Assembly: GCA_934359255.1 (NCBI GenBank)
Contig: CAKRLG010000023.1
Span: forward strand, 1 to 33,993
Direction: 5' to 3'
Length of the DNA: 33,993 nt
Source: an uncultured Ruminococcus sp.
Lineage (GTDB): Bacteria; Bacillota; Clostridia; Lachnospirales; Lachnospiraceae
The translations under genes and the position numbers were made by a program. Every line of letters begins with the position of its first letter. Position 1 is the first letter of the stretch. The notes below the pieces were generated by a model, which saw only the letters and a list, made by a program, of their open reading frames with translations, made no database searches and was not told the origin of the DNA. Shown here piece after piece: positions 7,803 through 16,726 of this stretch.

Positions 7803-8430
7803 AAGTTTCAGGAATGTTTGTAATTTCATCTGCCCGGTATTGATTAAAGATTCCGCGTACTGCCTGGTGCAGCTGCGGTTTGAGTTCTTCAAGACCTACC
7901 GGCTGCTGGTAGAGGATCGAATTGTAACTGGTTCCGCTAACCAGTTCGAGGATCATGTACATCATAAGCTCCGGAGAGTGGTAGGTATGATTAGCGTTTT
8001 GAAGCATGGTATCATAGATACTATGAATGGATGGAGTATCTTCGCTTGGAGTGAAGAACAGGGAGTTTTTGAAAAATCCCCAGCTCAAATGTTTGGATAA
8101 GAGGCGTACCAGATTCAGATTGTGTGCCAGCTGATCTAAGATATCATCCATAATAAAGATCACCTGATCTTCAAAATCCTTGATTTCTGTGTGCTTTAGC
8201 AATGCCAGATAAGAAGTCTGAAATACCTGACTTGCTTTATGGGCGATCAGGTGATTGCGAATGTCGTATTTATCTTTGAAATAAAGGTAAAACGTTCCTT
8301 TTGCCACGCCTGCATTTTTTACAATATCTGCAATGGAAGTTTTATTGAATCCATTGTCTATAAAAAGAGAGAAAGCGGAATCCATCAGGGATTCCCTTTT
8401 TTGCTGTTTGTTGTGATCGACTTTTCTCAT
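7801..8430 (-). CDS. TetR/AcrR-family transcriptional repressor
   Basis: The protein has 209 residues. The N-terminal DNA-binding domain reads AFSLFIDNGFNKTSIADIVKNAGVAKGTFYLYFKDKYDI, the canonical TetR helix-turn-helix with the K-G-T-F-Y-L-Y-F recognition helix (about residues 20-60). The C-terminal 140 residues form a ligand-binding domain with no assigned ligand. The start is supported by a G-rich Shine-Dalgarno sequence (reverse strand AAGGGGGGGTG). It is divergent from an MMPL exporter, and the 250-bp gap holds three palindromes. The usual reading is repression of the exporter operon and of itself, relieved by a small hydrophobic ligand. Confidence 0.92.
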   Translation of the reverse strand: MRKVDHNKQQKRESLMDSAFSLFIDNGFNKTSIADIVKNAGVAKGTFYLYFKDKYDIRNHLIAHKASQVFQTSYLALLKHTEIKDFEDQVIFIMDDILDQLAHNLNLVRLLSKHLSWGFFKNSLFFTPSEDTPSIHSIYDTMLQNANHTYHSPELMMYMILELVSGTSYNSILYQQPVGLEELKPQLHQAVRGIFNQYRADEITNIPET

Positions 8431-8547
8431 ACCGGGATCACCCCCCCTTCCTGTCGTTGTTTCCCATATTATAAGGAAATATCCACAAAAAAGTCAAATG
8501 AAAATTGGTCATTTTTATATTTTCGGAAAGTTGCATAAAATACAAAA

Positions 8548-8627
8548 TGACTTTTAGTCAACTTTTTATCGAAAAAATATTGACTAAAAGTCATTTATAA
8601 TGTATAACAATAAATGACCAAAGGTCA
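8548..8627. promoter_or_regulatory. Probable TetR operator cluster: three 13-bp palindromes
   Basis: TGACTTTTAGTCA (8548-8560), TGACTAAAAGTCA (8581-8593) and TGACCAAAGGTCA (8615-8627) share the pattern TGAC-5 bases-GTCA and are spaced about 33 bp apart. The first two are also inverted copies of each other, extended to 17 bp (8545-8561 and 8580-8596). The second overlaps the -35 box of the exporter promoter and the third follows its -10. The binding protein is inferred from the divergent tetR gene. Confidence 0.75.
8580..8608 (+). promoter_or_regulatory. Promoter of the MMPL exporter operon
   Basis: TTGACT (8580-8585), a 17-nt spacer and TATAAC (8603-8608). The -35 lies inside the second palindrome, so a bound repressor would exclude RNA polymerase. 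A TTGACT on the other strand (8556-8561) could serve tetR. Confidence 0.75.
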
Positions 8628-8678
8628 GTAAAACGATCGGCGGAAATAGGATAAGAGAAGTTAAGGGAGGAATATGAT

Positions 8679-10748
8679 ATGGAGAAGCTGGGAAGGAAGA
8701 TCGTCAGATTTCGAATTCCGATATTTATCATCGGATTGTTGTTGCTGATTCCATCCGTCTTTGGATATATCAACACAAGAGTCAATTATGATGTGCTTTA
8801 TTATCTGCCGGATTCCATCGAGACGATGAAAGGTCAGGATATCCTGGTGGATGAATTTGGAACGGGAGCCTATTCGATGTTTATCTGTGAGGGCATGGAA
8901 AACAAAGATGTGGCGAAGTTAAAAGAACAGATCGAGGATGTGGAACATGTCAGCAAGGTTGTCTGGTACGACAGTTTCGCGGATATCAGCATTCCGATGG
9001 AGATGCTGCCGGAGGACATCCGGGAAGCATTTAACGCAGATGATTCCACGATGATGTTTATCATCTTTGACACGACAACATCTGCCGATGAAACCATGGA
9101 TGCCATTGAAAATATCCGTTCTCTGGCAGAAAAACAGTGTTTCTTAAGTGGTATGTCAGCCATCGTCACTGACACCAAGAACCTGGCAGAATCCGAGGTT
9201 GCAATCTACGTACTGATCGCAGTCATTCTCTCCTGCATCGTTCTGGCACTGACCATGGAATCTTATCTGATCCCGGTATTTTTCCTGTTAAGTATCGGTA
9301 TGGCGATCCTTTATAACATGGGAACTAATATTTTCATGGGACAGATCTCCTACATTACAAAGGCACTGAGTGCAGTCCTTCAGCTGGGTGTCACGATGGA
9401 CTACTCGATCTTCCTGTGGCACAGCTATCAGGAACAGAGGGAAAAAGGCGAAGAGGATCACAAAGAGGCCATGGCGAAAGCCATCGCAGCAACGATCAAA
9501 TCTGTGGTCGGAAGCTCGATCACAACGATTGCCGGATTTATCGCCCTGTGTTTTATGAGTTTTACCCTGGGTCTTGACCTTGGTATCGTCATGACAAAAG
9601 GTGTTGTATTTGGTGTGATTTGCTGTGTTACCGTACTTCCGTCCATGATCATGATTTTCGACAATGCACTGGAGAAGACGAAACACCGTCAGCTGATCCC
9701 GGATTTTCCGAAGATTTCTGATTTCGTGGTAAAACACCATGTGATCTTCGCAATCTTATTTGTGGTATTGTTTATCCCGTTTGCGTATTTCCAGGCACAT
9801 GCAAGTGTGTACTACAACCTGGATGCCAGCCTTCCGGATACTCTCCCAAGTGTCCAGGCAAATACAAAACTGTCGGAAGAATACGACATGGGTGCGGCAC
9901 ATATGATCCTGTTGGATAAGGATCTGGATGCTAAACAGAAATACAACATGATTGCTGATATGGAAAAGGTAGACGGTGTAAAACAGGTACTTGGTCTGGA
10001 AAGTATCATAGGACCGGCATTTCCGGAGAGTATGATCCCGAAGGATGTGAAAGAAATCCTGGAGAGTGATAACTATGAACTGATGTTGATTATGAACGAA
10101 TATGCGGTAGCATCCGATGAGGTCAACAGTCAGCTGAGTGAGCTCAACACGATCCTGAAACAGTACGATCCGACCGGTATGCTGGTAGGTGAAGCACCAT
10201 GTACGAAAGATCTGATCGAGATCACAGACCACGACTTTGCAGTGGTCAGTGCGGTATCGATCCTGGCAGTATTCTTTATCATTTTCTTCGTATTTAAATC
10301 AATCTCCCTTCCGGTGATCCTGGTTATGGTTATCGAGGGTGCGATCTTTGTCAATATGGGTATTCCGTTCCTGACGGGAACAAAACTTCCGTTCATCGCT
10401 TCCATCGTGATCGGAACGATCCAGCTGGGAGCGACCGTAGACTACGCGATTCTGATCACCAGCCGTTATGAGAAAGAGCGTGGAGAAGGTAAAAGCAAGA
10501 AAGATGCGATCCAGATCGCTCACAAAACCAGCATTCGACCGGTTATGGTATCGGCGTTCAGTTTCTTCGCCGCTACGTTCGGTGTCGGTATGTATTCTCA
10601 GATCGATATGATCAGCTCTCTGTGTCTGCTGATGGCAAGAGGCGCGTTGATCAGTATGTGTGCAGTATTATTATTCCTGCCGGCTATGTTCTGGTTGTTT
10701 GATGGAATTATTTGTAAAACGAGTCTGAATTTCAGACGGAAACATTAG
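8679..10748 (+). CDS. MMPL/RND-family membrane exporter
   Basis: The protein has 689 residues in two repeats, each a membrane helix, an extracellular domain and a five-helix bundle. Helix 1 is IPIFIIGLLLLIPSVFGY, and the first bundle starts near residue 174 (VAIYVLIAVILSCIVLAL). The second repeat begins near 355 (HHVIFAILFVVLFIPFAYF), with its bundle from about 520. LQLGVTMDYSIFLWH and IQLGATVDYAILITSRY carry the paired Asp-Tyr of the proton relay in helices 4 and 10, typical of MMPL proteins. GGGAGG lies 8 nt before ATG 8679. The substrate is unknown; lipids, toxic amphiphiles or antibiotics are usual. It is co-transcribed with the secreted heptad-repeat gene and presumably repressed by the divergent TetR. 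Confidence 0.92.
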   Translation: MEKLGRKIVRFRIPIFIIGLLLLIPSVFGYINTRVNYDVLYYLPDSIETMKGQDILVDEFGTGAYSMFICEGMENKDVAKLKEQIEDVEHVSKVVWYDSFADISIPMEMLPEDIREAFNADDSTMMFIIFDTTTSADETMDAIENIRSLAEKQCFLSGMSAIVTDTKNLAESEVAIYVLIAVILSCIVLALTMESYLIPVFFLLSIGMAILYNMGTNIFMGQISYITKALSAVLQLGVTMDYSIFLWHSYQEQREKGEEDHKEAMAKAIAATIKSVVGSSITTIAGFIALCFMSFTLGLDLGIVMTKGVVFGVICCVTVLPSMIMIFDNALEKTKHRQLIPDFPKISDFVVKHHVIFAILFVVLFIPFAYFQAHASVYYNLDASLPDTLPSVQANTKLSEEYDMGAAHMILLDKDLDAKQKYNMIADMEKVDGVKQVLGLESIIGPAFPESMIPKDVKEILESDNYELMLIMNEYAVASDEVNSQLSELNTILKQYDPTGMLVGEAPCTKDLIEITDHDFAVVSAVSILAVFFIIFFVFKSISLPVILVMVIEGAIFVNMGIPFLTGTKLPFIASIVIGTIQLGATVDYAILITSRYEKERGEGKSKKDAIQIAHKTSIRPVMVSAFSFFAATFGVGMYSQIDMISSLCLLMARGALISMCAVLLFLPAMFWLFDGIICKTSLNFRRKH

Positions 10749-10760
10749 GAGGAGATCGTT

Positions 10761-13454
10761 ATGAAGAGAAAATATGTACAGGCAATGATGACAGGTATGG
10801 CAGCAATGCTGGCAGTAACCGTTCCGGTAACGACTGTTGCCGCAGCGACTCCGGAAAAAGAGCAGACCGTCTATGTCAATGCCGACCAGAATGGAAATGT
10901 AGAGAAAGTGATCGTCAGCAACTGGCTGAAGAATACAGACAAAGAAAGCACGATCGAGGACAACAGCGAACTGAACGATATCATCAATGTAAAGGGTGAG
11001 GAAAGCTATACCCAGGGAAGCAATGGTAACCTGGTATGGGCTGCAGACGGCAATGACATCTATTATCAGGGAGAAACCAGCAAAGAACTTCCGGTATCGG
11101 TGAAAATGACATACTTCCTGGACGGCAAAGAGATCAGTGCCGCAGATCTGGCGGGAAAAAGCGGAAAAGTAAAGATCCGTATCGATTACACGAACAAATC
11201 TTCCCGGACCGCAAAGATCAACGGAAAGAAAGAGACAATTTATACACCATTTATGATGGCAACCGGAATGATCCTTCCGACAGATACCTTTACGAATGTA
11301 GAAGTAACCAACGGTAAAGTGATCTCCGATGGAAATAATAATATCGTCCTAGGAATCGGTTTTCCGGGACTGTATGACAGCCTGAAACTGGGTGATCTGG
11401 ATTCCTTCAAGGACAAAGAAAGCCCGGATTATGTGGAAATCACCGCAGATGTGGAAGATTTCTCCCTGGCACTGACTGCTACCGTGGCAACTACCGGTAC
11501 ACTGAATGAACTGGGTCTGGATAACATCGATGATCTGGATGACTTGCAGGACAGCCTTGATAAACTGACCGAATCTTCTACCGCACTGGTAGAAGGAAGC
11601 CGCGCACTGCAGGAAGGCATTCAGGAACTGGACAGTTCCGCAGATACTTTTGTGGATGGGCTGAACAGCGCAGATGACGGTGCGGGACAGTTAAAAGACG
11701 GTATCGATACCATGAATAACAGCAAGGGAACCCTGATCTCCGGTATCGATCAGCTGGTAGCCGGAATGGAAAGCCTGGGAAGCGGTGCAGGAAGCCTGCA
11801 GAGTGGTGTGACATCCTATACCGATGGAGCAGCACAGTTAAATGCCGGTATTGATCAGGTAAATACAGGAGCAAAACAGTTGAATGCGGGAATCAGTCAG
11901 TTAAATGAGAAAAAAGCAACCCTCACCGCAGGTGTTGCACAGCTGGCAGATGGCGGAAAACAGTTGGAGAGCGGAGCAACCAGCTTGCAGTCCGGTCTGG
12001 TAGCTTACACCGGCGGAGCAGAGCAGCTGAGTGCCGGAATCCATACATTATATGATACGATGGAAGATAGTCTTGGTCAGGTGGGAGCACTGCCAACAGC
12101 AGTAACAGCATTGGTAAATGGCTGTAATGATTTGAGTACAGGTGCATCTCAGTTAAAAGACGGAGCAGATCTGGCAGCATCCAGTGCTACAGGATTAAGC
12201 GATAAAGTCACAGCACTCAGCGGAGCAGTAACCGGAACCAAGCAGGCTGTAGCAGCTGCACAGGCAGCAGTAGCAGCTCCTCAGGCTGTGACAGACGTAA
12301 CAGAAGCAAGCAAAGCAGCCAGCGCAGATGCAACAGCGAAAGCAAAAGAGGCGGTGGCAGCAGAAAATGCAGCAGTAAATGCAGAGGCGAGCAAACAGGC
12401 AACAGACAAGCAGCGGGCAAACGTAGAAGCAGCGCTGACAGCAGCTGGAGTAGATGAAACAACAAAACAGGCAATTTTAAATAACCTGGCAGGTATTCAA
12501 GTGAGTGTCGGTGTGCAGACAAGCCCGGAAGTAAATGTTGAGGTAGATGCTTCTAAAGTGAGCGCTTCTGTAGATCAGAAAACACAGGCTACACTTGCAA
12601 GTGTCGGACAGACATTAGATCAGGTAGCGGCTGGTCTGAAAGGTGTAGATATGACCGAGACTGCAAGCCAGGTAAAAGCATTGAAAGATGGAGCAGATGC
12701 ACTTGCAACGGGAACGGCTTCTCTCGCAGCAAATGCTGAAAAATTAGGAGAAGTAGTAGGACCACTGACCACATTCTCAACCATGGCAGAAAAGATGCTG
12801 ACAGGTGTGAAAACACTTCAGGATGCCAGCGATACTTTGGTTTCAAACAATAAAACTCTGAATAGTGGCGCAAAAGCTTTGACAGACGGAACAAAATCTC
12901 TGAATACCGGCTTGAAATCTCTTAGCTCCGGTGCGTCCGCTCTCGGCGACGGTGTCACACAGCTTGCACAGGGCTCCGCATCCTTAACCCAGGGAACCGA
13001 AACTCTGAAAAAAGGATCTGACACCCTGATCGCTAACAACAGCACACTGAAAGACGGAACAGCCAAGCTGGTAGCAGGAAGCAGTGCTTTGATCGTCGGT
13101 GGTAAAGCTTTACAGTCCGGCGGCAACACTCTGAGCACAGGTATCCAGAAACTGGCAGATGGCGCTGCACAGTTGAAGTCCGGAACCAAAAAACTGGCAG
13201 ATGGCGGTGTTCAGCTGAAAGAAGGAACCACGAAACTGGCAGATGGATCCACAGAACTGGCAGACGGTATGGAAGAATTTGACGAAGAAGGAATCCAGAA
13301 AATCGCAGATCTGGCAGGAGACGATCTGACCGCATTGATGGATCGTCTGGATGCAGTGACGGAAGCTGACAAAGACTACACCGCATTCGATGGCTGGGAG
13401 AAAGATACAGATGGCAGCGTAAAATTTATCATCGAAACAGCTGCAATTAAATAA
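10761..13454 (+). CDS. Large secreted protein with X-X-X-Leu-X-X-Gly heptad repeats
   Basis: The protein has 897 residues. A signal peptide ends near residue 28 (VPVTTVAAA). A globular N-terminal domain (about 30-250) precedes long runs in seven-residue steps such as AAQLNAGIDQVNTGAKQLNAG and LADGAAQLKSGTKKLADG. This is the L-x-x-G heptad seen in YhgE/Pip-type proteins (TIGR03057). The runs span about 265-485 and 640-865, separated by an Ala/Lys-rich coiled-coil-like insert (about 486-633). No C-terminal membrane helix or LPXTG signal is visible, unlike YhgE. It starts 12 nt after the exporter with AGGAGAT upstream. It may be an extracellular adaptor or conduit for the exporter, which is inference from context. 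Confidence 0.82.
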   Translation: MKRKYVQAMMTGMAAMLAVTVPVTTVAAATPEKEQTVYVNADQNGNVEKVIVSNWLKNTDKESTIEDNSELNDIINVKGEESYTQGSNGNLVWAADGNDIYYQGETSKELPVSVKMTYFLDGKEISAADLAGKSGKVKIRIDYTNKSSRTAKINGKKETIYTPFMMATGMILPTDTFTNVEVTNGKVISDGNNNIVLGIGFPGLYDSLKLGDLDSFKDKESPDYVEITADVEDFSLALTATVATTGTLNELGLDNIDDLDDLQDSLDKLTESSTALVEGSRALQEGIQELDSSADTFVDGLNSADDGAGQLKDGIDTMNNSKGTLISGIDQLVAGMESLGSGAGSLQSGVTSYTDGAAQLNAGIDQVNTGAKQLNAGISQLNEKKATLTAGVAQLADGGKQLESGATSLQSGLVAYTGGAEQLSAGIHTLYDTMEDSLGQVGALPTAVTALVNGCNDLSTGASQLKDGADLAASSATGLSDKVTALSGAVTGTKQAVAAAQAAVAAPQAVTDVTEASKAASADATAKAKEAVAAENAAVNAEASKQATDKQRANVEAALTAAGVDETTKQAILNNLAGIQVSVGVQTSPEVNVEVDASKVSASVDQKTQATLASVGQTLDQVAAGLKGVDMTETASQVKALKDGADALATGTASLAANAEKLGEVVGPLTTFSTMAEKMLTGVKTLQDASDTLVSNNKTLNSGAKALTDGTKSLNTGLKSLSSGASALGDGVTQLAQGSASLTQGTETLKKGSDTLIANNSTLKDGTAKLVAGSSALIVGGKALQSGGNTLSTGIQKLADGAAQLKSGTKKLADGGVQLKEGTTKLADGSTELADGMEEFDEEGIQKIADLAGDDLTALMDRLDAVTEADKDYTAFDGWEKDTDGSVKFIIETAAIK

Positions 13455-13489
13455 TTCAGTTCGGAAAAGTAAGAAAAAGCATTCACATG

Positions 13490-13533
13490 GTATACTGTCA
13501 GGACCGGGAAAAATTCCGGTCCTGACAGTATAC
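13490..13533. repeat. Perfect 18-bp inverted repeat after the heptad-repeat gene
   Basis: GTATACTGTCAGGACCGG (13490-13507) and its exact complement (13516-13533) enclose an 8-nt loop. No T run follows on either strand. It could act as a strong 3'-end stem-loop or an unusual terminator, lying 36 nt after the stop codon. Confidence 0.7.
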
Positions 13534-13596
13534 TTAAGAAAAAACTGGAAATCCTAGTTTTTAGCTAGTCTTTTCAAAAATTTCAAAGAATTTTTA

Positions 13597-13624
13597 TTGA
13601 TTTTGTGTCGCAAATATGTATAAT
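13597..13624 (+). promoter_or_regulatory. Promoter of pckA
   Basis: TTGATT (13597-13602), a 16-nt spacer and TATAAT (13619-13624). The leader that follows is about 95 nt. It contains the small hairpin CCTGCATCCGCAGG near 13676-13689, flanked by a weaker GATACC/GGTTATC pairing. No known riboswitch is recognised. Confidence 0.7.
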
Positions 13625-13726
13625 TAGGGATAAAGAGAGTTGCTATGGGCGGCTGTCTTTGAGGGATACCAGAAACCTGCATCCGCAGGTGGTTATCATA
13701 TTATGAAAGAAAGAGGTTAATGTAAA

Positions 13727-15331
13727 ATGGCAGAAATTAATTTAAGTAAGTATGGCATTACCGGAACTACAGAGGTTGTTTACAATCCTTCTTATGAAAT
13801 GTTATTTGAAGAAGAAACAAAATCTACACTGGAAGGTTTTGAAAAAGGACAGGAAAGTGAACTGGGAGCAGTTAACGTTATGACAGGTGTTTACACCGGA
13901 CGTTCTCCTAAAGATAAGTTCATCGTAATGGACGAAAACTCCAAAGATACTGTTTGGTGGACTTCTGACGAATATAAGAACGATAATCACCCTGCAACAC
14001 AGGAAGCATGGAACTCTGTAAAAGAGCTGGCTCTGAAAGAACTGTCCAACAAGAGACTGTTCGTAGTAGATGCATTCTGTGGTGCAAACAAAGACACTCG
14101 TATGGCTATCCGTTTCATCGTAGAAGTAGCATGGCAGGCACATTTCGTAACTAACATGTTCATCAAACCTACAGAAGAAGAACTGAAAGACTTTGAACCG
14201 GACTTCATCGTATACAACGCTTCCAAAGCAAAAGTTGAAAACTACAAAGAGCTGGGTCTGAACTCTGAAACAGCTGTTATGTTCAACATCACAAGCCGTG
14301 AGCAGGTTATCGTAAATACATGGTACGGCGGAGAAATGAAAAAAGGTATGTTCTCTATGATGAACTACTATCTGCCACTGAAAGGCATCGCTTCCATGCA
14401 CTGCTCCGCAAACACAGACATGAACGGCGAAAACACAGCAATCTTCTTCGGTCTGTCCGGAACAGGTAAAACTACACTGTCTACAGACCCGAAACGTCTG
14501 CTGATCGGTGATGACGAGCACGGCTGGGATGACAACGGCGTATTCAACTTCGAAGGTGGATGCTACGCAAAAGTTATCAACCTGGATGCTGAATCCGAAC
14601 CGGATATCTACAATGCAATCAAACGTAACGCACTGTTAGAGAACGTTACTCTGGATGAGAACGGAAAAATCGACTTCGCTGATAAGAGCGTAACAGAGAA
14701 CACCCGTGTATCTTACCCGATCGATCATATTGAAAAAATCGTTCGCCCGATTTCTGCAGCTCCGGCAGCTAAGAACGTAATCTTCCTGTCCGCAGATGCA
14801 TTCGGCGTACTGCCTCCAGTATCTATCCTGACAGAAGCTCAGACACAGTACTACTTCCTGTCCGGTTTCACAGCTAAACTGGCTGGTACAGAACGTGGAA
14901 TTACAGAACCGACACCTACTTTCTCTGCTTGCTTCGGCCAGGCATTCCTGGAACTGCATCCTACAAAATATGCAGAAGAGCTGGTTAAGAAAATGGAAAA
15001 GAGCGGTGCAAAAGCATACCTGGTTAACACAGGTTGGAATGGTACCGGAAAACGTATCTCCATCAAAGATACCCGTGGTATCATCGATGCTATCCTGAGC
15101 GGAGATATCAAGACAGCTCCTACAAAAACTATTCCTTACTTCAACTTTGAAGTTCCGACAGAACTGCCGGGCGTAGACAGCGGAATCCTGGATCCTCGCG
15201 ATACTTACGCAGATGCAGCTCAGTGGGAAGAGAAAGCGAAAGACCTGGCTGACAGATTCATCAAGAACTTCGCTAAATACGAAGGAAATGAAGCTGGTAA
15301 AGCTCTGGTAGCAGCTGGTCCTCAGAAATAA
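13727..15331 (+). CDS. pckA: Phosphoenolpyruvate carboxykinase (ATP)
   Basis: Interconverts oxaloacetate plus ATP with PEP, CO2 and ADP in the cytoplasm. In anaerobic fermenters it can run toward oxaloacetate and conserve ATP. The protein has 534 residues, normal for the ATP class. [14 protein letters not shown] is the substrate-binding segment. [17 protein letters not shown] holds the P-loop (from residue 242), and [24 protein letters not shown] is the metal-binding kinase-2 region. [16 protein letters not shown] and [11 protein letters not shown] are further family signatures. The start follows AAAGAGG. Codon choice is strongly biased (AAC, GGT, CGT), as in highly expressed genes. It is monocistronic, with its own promoter and terminator. 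Confidence 0.97.
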   Translation: MAEINLSKYGITGTTEVVYNPSYEMLFEEETKSTLEGFEKGQESELGAVNVMTGVYTGRSPKDKFIVMDENSKDTVWWTSDEYKNDNHPATQEAWNSVKELALKELSNKRLFVVDAFCGANKDTRMAIRFIVEVAWQAHFVTNMFIKPTEEELKDFEPDFIVYNASKAKVENYKELGLNSETAVMFNITSREQVIVNTWYGGEMKKGMFSMMNYYLPLKGIASMHCSANTDMNGENTAIFFGLSGTGKTTLSTDPKRLLIGDDEHGWDDNGVFNFEGGCYAKVINLDAESEPDIYNAIKRNALLENVTLDENGKIDFADKSVTENTRVSYPIDHIEKIVRPISAAPAAKNVIFLSADAFGVLPPVSILTEAQTQYYFLSGFTAKLAGTERGITEPTPTFSACFGQAFLELHPTKYAEELVKKMEKSGAKAYLVNTGWNGTGKRISIKDTRGIIDAILSGDIKTAPTKTIPYFNFEVPTELPGVDSGILDPRDTYADAAQWEEKAKDLADRFIKNFAKYEGNEAGKALVAAGPQK

Positions 15332-15364
15332 TTAAAAAATATAAAGTGTTCAAGCGATAAAAGA

Positions 15365-15403
15365 ACTGCCGCTATCCGAAGTGATTCGGATGCGGCAGTT
15401 TTT
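15365..15403 (+). terminator. Terminator of pckA
   Basis: ACTGCCGC-x-ATCCGAA (15365-15380) pairs with TTCGGAT-GCGGCAGT (15385-15399), followed by a T run. Confidence 0.92.
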
Positions 15404-15444
15404 GCATATTCGGAAAAGCTGAGAATAATATAATGATTTGCCAG

Positions 15445-15498
15445 AAAATAAGCGGCAGGATCCCGAGTTTTTAGTATGGATATCCTGTCGCTTATTTT
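15445..15498. terminator. Bidirectional terminator-like hairpin
   Basis: AAAATAAGCGGCAGGAT (15445-15461) pairs with ATCCTGTCGCTTATTTT (15482-15498) with one G-T or A-C mismatch. It is placed to end the minus-strand flavoprotein transcript and can back up pckA termination. Confidence 0.75.
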
Positions 15499-15522
15499 AT
15501 CTCGTTATGGTTGCATAAGAAT

Positions 15523-16377
15523 TTAAGACCGCAGATATTTGATACAGGAAAGTGCGGCCTTCGCTCCTTCGCCGACCGCCACGGAAACCTGCAGGATTCC
15601 GCCGATACAGTCTCCGGCAGCAAAAACGCCCGGGAGTCCGGTTCCCATCTGTTCGTTGACGATGATCCGTTCATCCTCCAGGCGGATGCCAAGTTTCCGT
15701 GCAAGGTCACTACCTTTCGCAGTGCCGAGTGCCATGAAAAGGCATGACGGGTGAATCAGCGTGCCGTCTTCCAGACAGACAGCCTCCAGTGTATCTGTGC
15801 CGACAAGTTCCAGAACCGGTGTCCGAATGACCGTAACTTCCGGTGGAAAGTCTACCGCAGGTTCCAGCCCGTTAGTCAGCAGAGTGACGGAGCCGACAAC
15901 CGGGAGAAGTTCCTGGACTTCATGAAGAGCATACTCACCATTACCAAGAACGGCGACGGATTCACTGCGGTAGAGAAAAGCATCACAGACGGCACAGTAG
16001 CTGACCCCATGTCCTTCAAGCTGTGCGAGATTTTTAATTTTCAGAGTCTTCCGGGAAGTTCCGGTAGTGAGGATGATGGCGCGTGTTTCGATCTGTGTGG
16101 AAGCGGTAGAAACGAGATAATTGCCGTTCCAGTTGATCCCTACAACCTCATCCTGTAAGAGCGTACCGCCAAGATCCAGTACCTGTTTTCTTCCGTTTTC
16201 AATCAGTTCATGACCGGAGAGGGGATGATCCAGTCCAAAATAATTTTCGATTTTTTCTGCTTTTTCAAGAGCACCATTGTCTTTTCCGATGACCGTAACG
16301 GAGAATCCGCCACGAAGAATATAAAGAGCGGCGGACAGACCGGCCGGTCCGCTGCCGATGATAACGACGTCCTGCAT
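15523..16377 (-). CDS. Thioredoxin-reductase-like FAD/NAD(P)H oxidoreductase
   Basis: The protein has 284 residues. VVIIGSGPAGLSAALY (4-19) is the FAD Rossmann motif. CAVC (128-131) is the redox-active disulfide in the position used by low-molecular-weight thioredoxin reductases. VAVLGNGEYALHEV (141-154) is the NAD(P)H loop, and GVFAAGDCIGG is the second FAD motif. It is somewhat short for TrxB (about 310-320). GNGEYA departs from the usual G-G-G-D-S-A and may alter nucleotide preference. The start follows AAGGAGG on the reverse strand. No thioredoxin gene is adjacent, so its disulfide or ferredoxin partner is unknown. Call it TrxB-like rather than trxB. Confidence 0.88.
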   Translation of the reverse strand: MQDVVIIGSGPAGLSAALYILRGGFSVTVIGKDNGALEKAEKIENYFGLDHPLSGHELIENGRKQVLDLGGTLLQDEVVGINWNGNYLVSTASTQIETRAIILTTGTSRKTLKIKNLAQLEGHGVSYCAVCDAFLYRSESVAVLGNGEYALHEVQELLPVVGSVTLLTNGLEPAVDFPPEVTVIRTPVLELVGTDTLEAVCLEDGTLIHPSCLFMALGTAKGSDLARKLGIRLEDERIIVNEQMGTGLPGVFAAGDCIGGILQVSVAVGEGAKAALSCIKYLRS

Positions 16378-16464
16378 AATGATTACCTCCTTATAGTAAT
16401 AGGGATTTTACTTATCTGTTTACTGTCAGTATAGGTAAAAATCAGGAAAAAAGCAAAGAAATCG

Positions 16465-16543
16465 TCTGTGACATGGTCACACAGAAATGCAGTTATTTCT
16501 CACTGATCATATCCCGTGGGGTATTATTGTGAGCAAAGATCAC
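16465..16543. promoter_or_regulatory. Two TGTGA/TCACA dyads in the trxB-like/alaX intergenic region
   Basis: TGTGA-5 bases-TCACA lies at 16468-16482, inside the larger pairing TCTGTGAC...GTCACACAGA. TGTGA-7 bases-TCACA lies near 16527-16543. They resemble CRP/FNR-family half-sites, but the spacings (5 and 7 rather than 6) differ from each other and from the consensus. A regulatory role is only a possibility. The rest of 16378-16726 holds the alaX promoter and a 27-bp repeat. Confidence 0.3.
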
Positions 16544-16615
16544 AGAAAACCCGAGACATACCGCGAATTTGTGCAATCAGCAAGAATGCTGTGCATCGCG
16601 AAACGAACAGTAATC

Positions 16616-16644
16616 TTGCAACTTTTCCGATTTCGTACTATGAT
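16616..16644 (+). promoter_or_regulatory. Promoter of the alaX operon
   Basis: TTGCAA (16616-16621), a 17-nt spacer and TATGAT (16639-16644). The predicted transcript would start near 16651, with a 27-bp repeat element in its leader. Confidence 0.6.
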
Positions 16645-16665
16645 GGTGCAGAAAGAAAGTGCAGC

Positions 16666-16692
16666 GTAACTGTGAAGATACTGAACAGTTAT
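16666..16692 (+). repeat. 27-bp interspersed dyad element, copy 2
   Basis: GTAACTG (16666-16672) and CAGTTAT (16686-16692) flank 13 bases; 24 of 27 positions equal copy 5 before transketolase. It lies in the predicted alaX leader, 21 nt after the -10 box. Confidence 0.75.
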
Positions 16693-16726
16693 AATGTCAG
16701 AACAGAGACAGAAAGAGGACATGCAT

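Noticed and set aside
7762..8100. Plus-strand open frame opposite tetR
   Set aside because: It starts inside a terminator and is antisense to a clear TetR domain.
11429..13386. Series of minus-strand open frames opposite the heptad-repeat gene
   Set aside because: They are low-complexity Leu/Pro/His-rich mirror images of the repeats with no ribosome binding sites.
10761..13454. DNA-level tandem repeat (VNTR) in the heptad-repeat gene
   Set aside because: Repeat units vary in codons and sequence; the periodicity is at protein level.
16645..16726. T-box or other riboswitch before alaX
   Set aside because: No T-box core sequence or specifier stem is visible, and the leader is short and filled by the 27-bp element.
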